From NCBI RefSeq assembly GCF_000243155.2, contig NC_018017.1:62001-126000 (forward strand): a stretch of DNA of 64,000 bases. The letters run 5' to 3'. This document shows positions 60,961 through 64,000 of the stretch, piece after piece. Position 1 is the stretch's first letter, and every line of letters begins with the position of its first letter. This DNA comes from Desulfitobacterium dehalogenans ATCC 51507 (GTDB lineage Bacteria > Bacillota > Desulfitobacteriia > Desulfitobacteriales > Desulfitobacteriaceae). The position numbers and the translations under genes are program-made. Below the pieces are notes generated by a model, which was not told the DNA's origin, made no database searches, and worked only from the letters and a program-made list of their open reading frames with translations.

Positions 60961-61318
60961 TCGAATCGCTTTACGAGGGTTAAAGTTTTTTGCCTACCAC
61001 GGGGTGCTCCGTGAGGAAAAGATCCTCGGCCAGACCTTTATAGTGGATATTGATCTTTATGCCGATTTAAGCAAGGCGGGACAATCCGATCAAGTGGAGG
61101 ATACCATCAATTATGCTGAGGTTTACGCTCGTATAAAAACCATTGTCAAGATGGAAAAATACCATCTTATTGAACGATTAGCGGAGCGAATCGCCGAGGA
61201 GGTTCTTGGTGAATTCCCTTGTGAAGGGGTGCGTGTCGTCATTCATAAGCCTCAAGCCCCTATTCCGGGGATTTTTGATGAAGCCTTTGTAGAAATTTAT
61301 AGGGAGAAAAACCGGTGA
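60950..61318 (+). CDS. folB: Dihydroneopterin aldolase
   Basis: The 122-residue protein has IALRGLKFFAYHGVLREEKI, LGQTFIVDIDLYADLSKAG, NYAEVYARIK and HLIERLAERIAEEVL, the FolB tunnelling fold. It cleaves dihydroneopterin to the pterin aldehyde step before FolK. The GTG at 60950 follows AGAGGAGAG within the end of folP; longer frames overlap folP extensively. It overlaps folK by 4 bp. Confidence 0.95.
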   Translation: MARDRIALRGLKFFAYHGVLREEKILGQTFIVDIDLYADLSKAGQSDQVEDTINYAEVYARIKTIVKMEKYHLIERLAERIAEEVLGEFPCEGVRVVIHKPQAPIPGIFDEAFVEIYREKNR

Positions 61319-61788
61319 GAGCATATTTGAGTATCGGAAGCAATATGGGGGACCGGGGGTATTATTTGCTGCAGAGCTGCCAAGAATTGGCGACTCATCC
61401 GGAAGTTAAGATCATCAAAAAGTCCGGCACCTACGAAACTAAGCCCTGGGGCAATGTGGATCAACCGGATTTTTGGAATCAAGTGCTGGAGATTGAGACG
61501 TCCTTATCACCTTTGGACTTGTTGGATCTTTGTCAGGAGATTGAAAAATCCCTCGGGAGAGAAAGACTTATACGTTGGGGGCCAAGAACCATTGACATTG
61601 ACCTCTTAAATTATGATAATAAGGTATGGGAAGATCATCGGCTTATTCTTCCTCATCCTCGTATGGAAGAGCGGGAGTTCGTTCTGGCACCCTTACGAGA
61701 GATTGCTCCCCACTATATTCTTCCTTCAGGAAGAAGGGTTACAGAAGTTAGCGGAGATGGAGAGGTATGGCAACTGGAATCTGAGTAA
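61315..61788 (+). CDS. folK: Hydroxymethyldihydropterin pyrophosphokinase
   Basis: The 157-residue protein has AYLSIGSNMGDRGYYL, TKPWGNVDQPDFWNQVLEIE, LGRERLIRWGPRTIDIDLL and LPHPRMEEREFVLAPL, matching HPPK. The GTG at 61315 overlaps the folB stop (GTGA). It completes an HD-folP-folB-folK operon. Confidence 0.96.
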   Translation: MRAYLSIGSNMGDRGYYLLQSCQELATHPEVKIIKKSGTYETKPWGNVDQPDFWNQVLEIETSLSPLDLLDLCQEIEKSLGRERLIRWGPRTIDIDLLNYDNKVWEDHRLILPHPRMEEREFVLAPLREIAPHYILPSGRRVTEVSGDGEVWQLESE

Positions 61789-61944
61789 ACCGGACAATAT
61801 CTAAAGGAATTGTACTGGGGAAGGATGTTCAGGGCCTAAGGAGCTCATAGGTTTATAGTATAGTAAGAATCGATTGAATTGGCTTTTAAGAATACCGCTT
61901 GGATCGTTATGACCGAGACGGAGAAGGAAAGCAAGGCATAGCAT

Positions 61945-61974
61945 AGCACCTTCACGTTTGTGGGGTGCTTTTTT
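61945..61974 (+). terminator. Terminator after folK
   Basis: AGCACC / GGTGCT with a 13-nt loop is followed by TTTTTT. It lies 45 bp before the DUF2520 gene. Confidence 0.6.
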
Positions 61975-62018
61975 ACATTAGCAGACGGTGGGATTTTTTC
62001 GGGTTAGGGGAGGTTAAA

Positions 62019-62876
62019 ATGAATTTCGGAATAATTGGTGCAGGAATTGTAGGGACGGCCATCGCTATTCGTTTGAGGGAAGCGGGACACAATTTGATAG
62101 GAGTACACTCTCGCAGCCAGCGATCTTATGAGAGGTTTTGCACCTATCTTCATTGGGAGAAGCGTCCGCTGGAGGAATGGATCCCTGAAGCAGATCTTCT
62201 CTTTATTACGACACAGGATGGGTTGATTCGCATAGCCGCTGAGGAATTGACTCAGGGGAAACTCTATAAAGAAGGGCAAATTTGGATTCATTGTTCAGGT
62301 TCTGTAAGCTCTCGTGTCATGCAAGTGGATAAGGATTTACCGATACACTATCTATCCCTTCACCCTTTGCAAGCTTTCGCCGGGATTGATCAGGCAGTGG
62401 AGCTTATTCCAGGAACTCACTTTGGGATTGAAGGGGATGCGGATGAAATCGGCTTCGAGATTGTAACTCAGTTAGGAGGAATCCCTCACCGATTGGATCC
62501 TCAGCAAAAGCCCCTCTACCATGCCGGGGCCGTAGTGGCTTCCAATTACCTGGTAACCCTGGTGAGCCTGGCCGTTCAATTATTTGAGGAAGCGGGCATT
62601 ACTAAACAAGAAGCTTTGGAAAGCTTGCTTCCACTAATGAAGGGCGCTCTGCAGAACTTAGAAAATGTAGGGCTTCCCCAGGCACTTACCGGCCCTATAG
62701 CCCGGGGGGATGTGGATGTGATTCGGGGACATCTGGAGCACATGCCGGTGAAGATCGACCCCGTATACCGAGCCTTGGGCCTCTATACCTTGGACATCGG
62801 GCAAAAAAAGATGGAGTTTAACGGGGGGGCTTATTCTAAAGAAGTATGGGAAGAAATGAATAGGCTAATGAAATAG
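62019..62876 (+). CDS. Rossmann-like/DUF2520 reductase, candidate ketopantoate reductase
   Basis: The 285-residue protein has an NAD(P)-binding start MNFGIIGAGIVGTAIAIRLR and a middle LHPLQAFAGIDQAV. A helical DUF2520 C-terminus follows (YHAGAVVASNYLVTLVSLAV, LTGPIARGDVDVIRGHLEHM). It resembles 6-phosphogluconate-dehydrogenase-like reductases. It lies 38 bp upstream of panC-panD, and no panE or ilvC is visible. A DUF2520-type alternative ketopantoate reductase (PanG-like) is therefore a reasonable inference but not proven. The ATG at 62019 follows GGGGAGG. Confidence 0.82.
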   Translation: MNFGIIGAGIVGTAIAIRLREAGHNLIGVHSRSQRSYERFCTYLHWEKRPLEEWIPEADLLFITTQDGLIRIAAEELTQGKLYKEGQIWIHCSGSVSSRVMQVDKDLPIHYLSLHPLQAFAGIDQAVELIPGTHFGIEGDADEIGFEIVTQLGGIPHRLDPQQKPLYHAGAVVASNYLVTLVSLAVQLFEEAGITKQEALESLLPLMKGALQNLENVGLPQALTGPIARGDVDVIRGHLEHMPVKIDPVYRALGLYTLDIGQKKMEFNGGAYSKEVWEEMNRLMK

Positions 62877-62914
62877 ATTTTCAGCACTTAGATTGAGAAA
62901 GGGACGAATGAATC

Positions 62915-63763
62915 ATGATCATCTGTAAAAAAATCTCTGAAGTCCGGGAAATCATCAAAGAGCAACGAAGCCAGGGAAGAAGCATAGCCTTGGTGCCCAC
63001 CATGGGGTATTTGCATGAAGGGCATTTGACTTTGGTGGAAGAGGCTAAGAAAAGCGGTGCTTTTGTGGTGATGAGTATTTTTGTCAATCCGCTGCAATTT
63101 GGTCCTAACGAGGATTTTGCCCGCTATCCCCGGGATTTGGAACGGGATGCCCAGAAGGCCGAAGGGGCTGGGGTACATTTAATTTTTAATCCTGAAGTCG
63201 AAGAGATGTATCCGTCAAAGAATCTCACCCATGTGGAAGTAAATGAGCTGGGAGACAGCCTCTGCGGAGCTTCCCGACCGGGTCATTTTCGTGGTGTGAC
63301 TACGGTGGTCAGCAAACTCTTCCATATTGTTCAGCCGGATCGCGCCTATTTCGGTCAAAAAGATTATCAGCAGTACTTAATCATACGTCAAATGGTGATG
63401 GATCTGAATTTTCCTATTGAAGTCATAGGGGTACCCATTGTCAGAGAAAAAGATGGGTTGGCCTTGAGTTCAAGAAATATTTACTTAAGTCCTGAGCAAC
63501 GGGCGGAAGCACTTGTGTTGCAGAGGAGCCTTGGGAAGGCAGAGAACTGGATCCGTCAGGGAGATCGTTCCGCTCAGAGCATCGAAGAGAGAATTAAGGA
63601 ATTGATTAGAAATGAAAGTTCTGGAGAAATTGATTATGTAGAGATTCGTTCGGCGGAAAACCTGCGCCGGGTAGAACAGATCGAAGGAAAAGTACTCATC
63701 GCCTTAGCCGTGCGCTTTGGTTCAACCCGCCTGATTGATAATAAAGTTTTGGAGGAGATGTAA
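62915..63763 (+). CDS. panC: Pantothenate synthetase
   Basis: The 282-residue enzyme has VPTMGYLHEGHLTLVEEAKK, FVNPLQFGPNEDFARYPRD, GHFRGVTTVVSKLFHIVQPD, RAYFGQKDYQQ and LALSSRNIYLS. It joins pantoate and beta-alanine. The ATG at 62915 follows GAAAGGGACG. Its stop is immediately followed by the panD ATG. Confidence 0.96.
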   Translation: MIICKKISEVREIIKEQRSQGRSIALVPTMGYLHEGHLTLVEEAKKSGAFVVMSIFVNPLQFGPNEDFARYPRDLERDAQKAEGAGVHLIFNPEVEEMYPSKNLTHVEVNELGDSLCGASRPGHFRGVTTVVSKLFHIVQPDRAYFGQKDYQQYLIIRQMVMDLNFPIEVIGVPIVREKDGLALSSRNIYLSPEQRAEALVLQRSLGKAENWIRQGDRSAQSIEERIKELIRNESSGEIDYVEIRSAENLRRVEQIEGKVLIALAVRFGSTRLIDNKVLEEM

Positions 63764-64000
63764 ATGTTCCGAACCATGATGAAGTCCAAGATTCATAGGG
63801 CCACAGTCACTGAAGCCAATCTTAAATATGTAGGAAGCATTACCATTGATGAAGAACTCCTGGAGGCTGCGGATATCCTTCCTAATGAAAAAGTTCAGGT
63901 TGTAAATAATAATAACGGAGCCCGCTTAGAGACTTATGTTATTCCTGGAAAGAGAGGAGAGCGTACCATATGTCTGAATGGGGCTGCAGCCCGCTTAGTT
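63764..64000 (+). CDS. panD: Aspartate 1-decarboxylase (partial, 3' end outside the window)
   Basis: The first 79 codons are present: [20 protein letters not shown], then [19 protein letters not shown] with the Gly-Ser self-cleavage site at residues 24-25 that creates the pyruvoyl cofactor, and LNGAAARLV. It makes beta-alanine for PanC. The start directly follows the panC stop, and GGAGGAG lies 8 nt upstream. The gene runs off the right edge. Confidence 0.95.
   Translation, partial: MFRTMMKSKIHRATVTEANLKYVGSITIDEELLEAADILPNEKVQVVNNNNGARLETYVIPGKRGERTICLNGAAARLV

Noticed and set aside
61800-61976. Possible T-box or metabolite-sensing leader upstream of the pantothenate block
   Set aside because: A terminator hairpin is present, but there is no T-box sequence (AGGGTGG.ACCGCG) or other recognisable aptamer; treated as the folK terminator.
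1-64000. CRISPR arrays, tRNA or rRNA genes, prophage or intact insertion sequences
   Set aside because: No regularly spaced direct repeats, cloverleaf-type sequences, rRNA segments, phage structural genes or transposase frames were recognised on either strand by eye.

Overview
The window is a low-to-medium GC chromosomal segment from an endospore-forming, motile anaerobic Firmicute. Gene content and order fit the Desulfitobacterium/Peptococcaceae group best; this is an inference from family content and synteny, not a database match. Sporulation genes (yabG, spoVG, spoVT, yabP, yabQ, spoIIE) lie in the same order as the Bacillus subtilis yab region: rnmV-rsmA, yabG, ispE-purR-spoVG-glmU-prs, pth-mfd-(prsA)-spoVT-yabN-hup-rqcP-yabP-yabQ-divIC-yabR-spoIIE-tilS-ftsH. 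Anaerobe-type C1 and energy genes and accessory blocks interrupt this backbone.

Layout. 1-3.5 kb: end of a GH18-like gene, rnmV, rsmA and a convergent methylenetetrahydrofolate-reductase-like gene with a cysteine-rich C-terminus. 3.9-11.7 kb: two tandem Cache-HAMP chemoreceptors, two unrecognised genes, and a polytopic acyltransferase. The two unknown genes are flanked by relics showing that a chemoreceptor/acyltransferase junction was once duplicated. 11.8-18.5 kb: glycosyltransferase, yabG, a large structured repeat, an L,D-transpeptidase, and the cyanophycin pair cphB-cphA. 18.6-20.2 kb: a MerR-like regulator divergent from a small heme-b-type membrane protein and a two-cluster ferredoxin that has no normal start codon. 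20.3-25.6 kb: ispE, a GntR regulator, purR, spoVG, glmU, prs.

25.7-30.4 kb holds the most notable accessory system: a ComQXPA-type peptide quorum-sensing locus ordered comX-comQ-comP-comA. The pheromone precursor ends in Trp-Trp, the isoprenyl transferase keeps its Asp-rich motifs, the kinase has lost the phospho-acceptor His (Cys-Ala in place of His-Asp), and the response regulator has lost two conserved receiver residues. A lone receiver and two XRE regulators follow, then a DUF2922/DUF1659/DUF3102 cluster and a PRC-barrel protein. 34.6-54.9 kb is the pth-to-ftsH-ndk housekeeping and sporulation backbone. 55-58.3 kb carries two DUF881 proteins and formate-tetrahydrofolate ligase. 59.1-64 kb carries an HD protein, folP-folB-folK, and a pantothenate block (DUF2520 protein, panC, panD).

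A roughly 0.7 kb highly structured intergenic repeat occurs three times (13.7, 45.5 and 58.4 kb; the middle copy inverted). Each copy has two modules bounded by perfect inverted repeats and is probably a non-coding RNA or a non-autonomous mobile element. No rRNA, tRNA, CRISPR array, prophage or intact transposase gene was seen. All starts, motifs and promoters were judged by eye.
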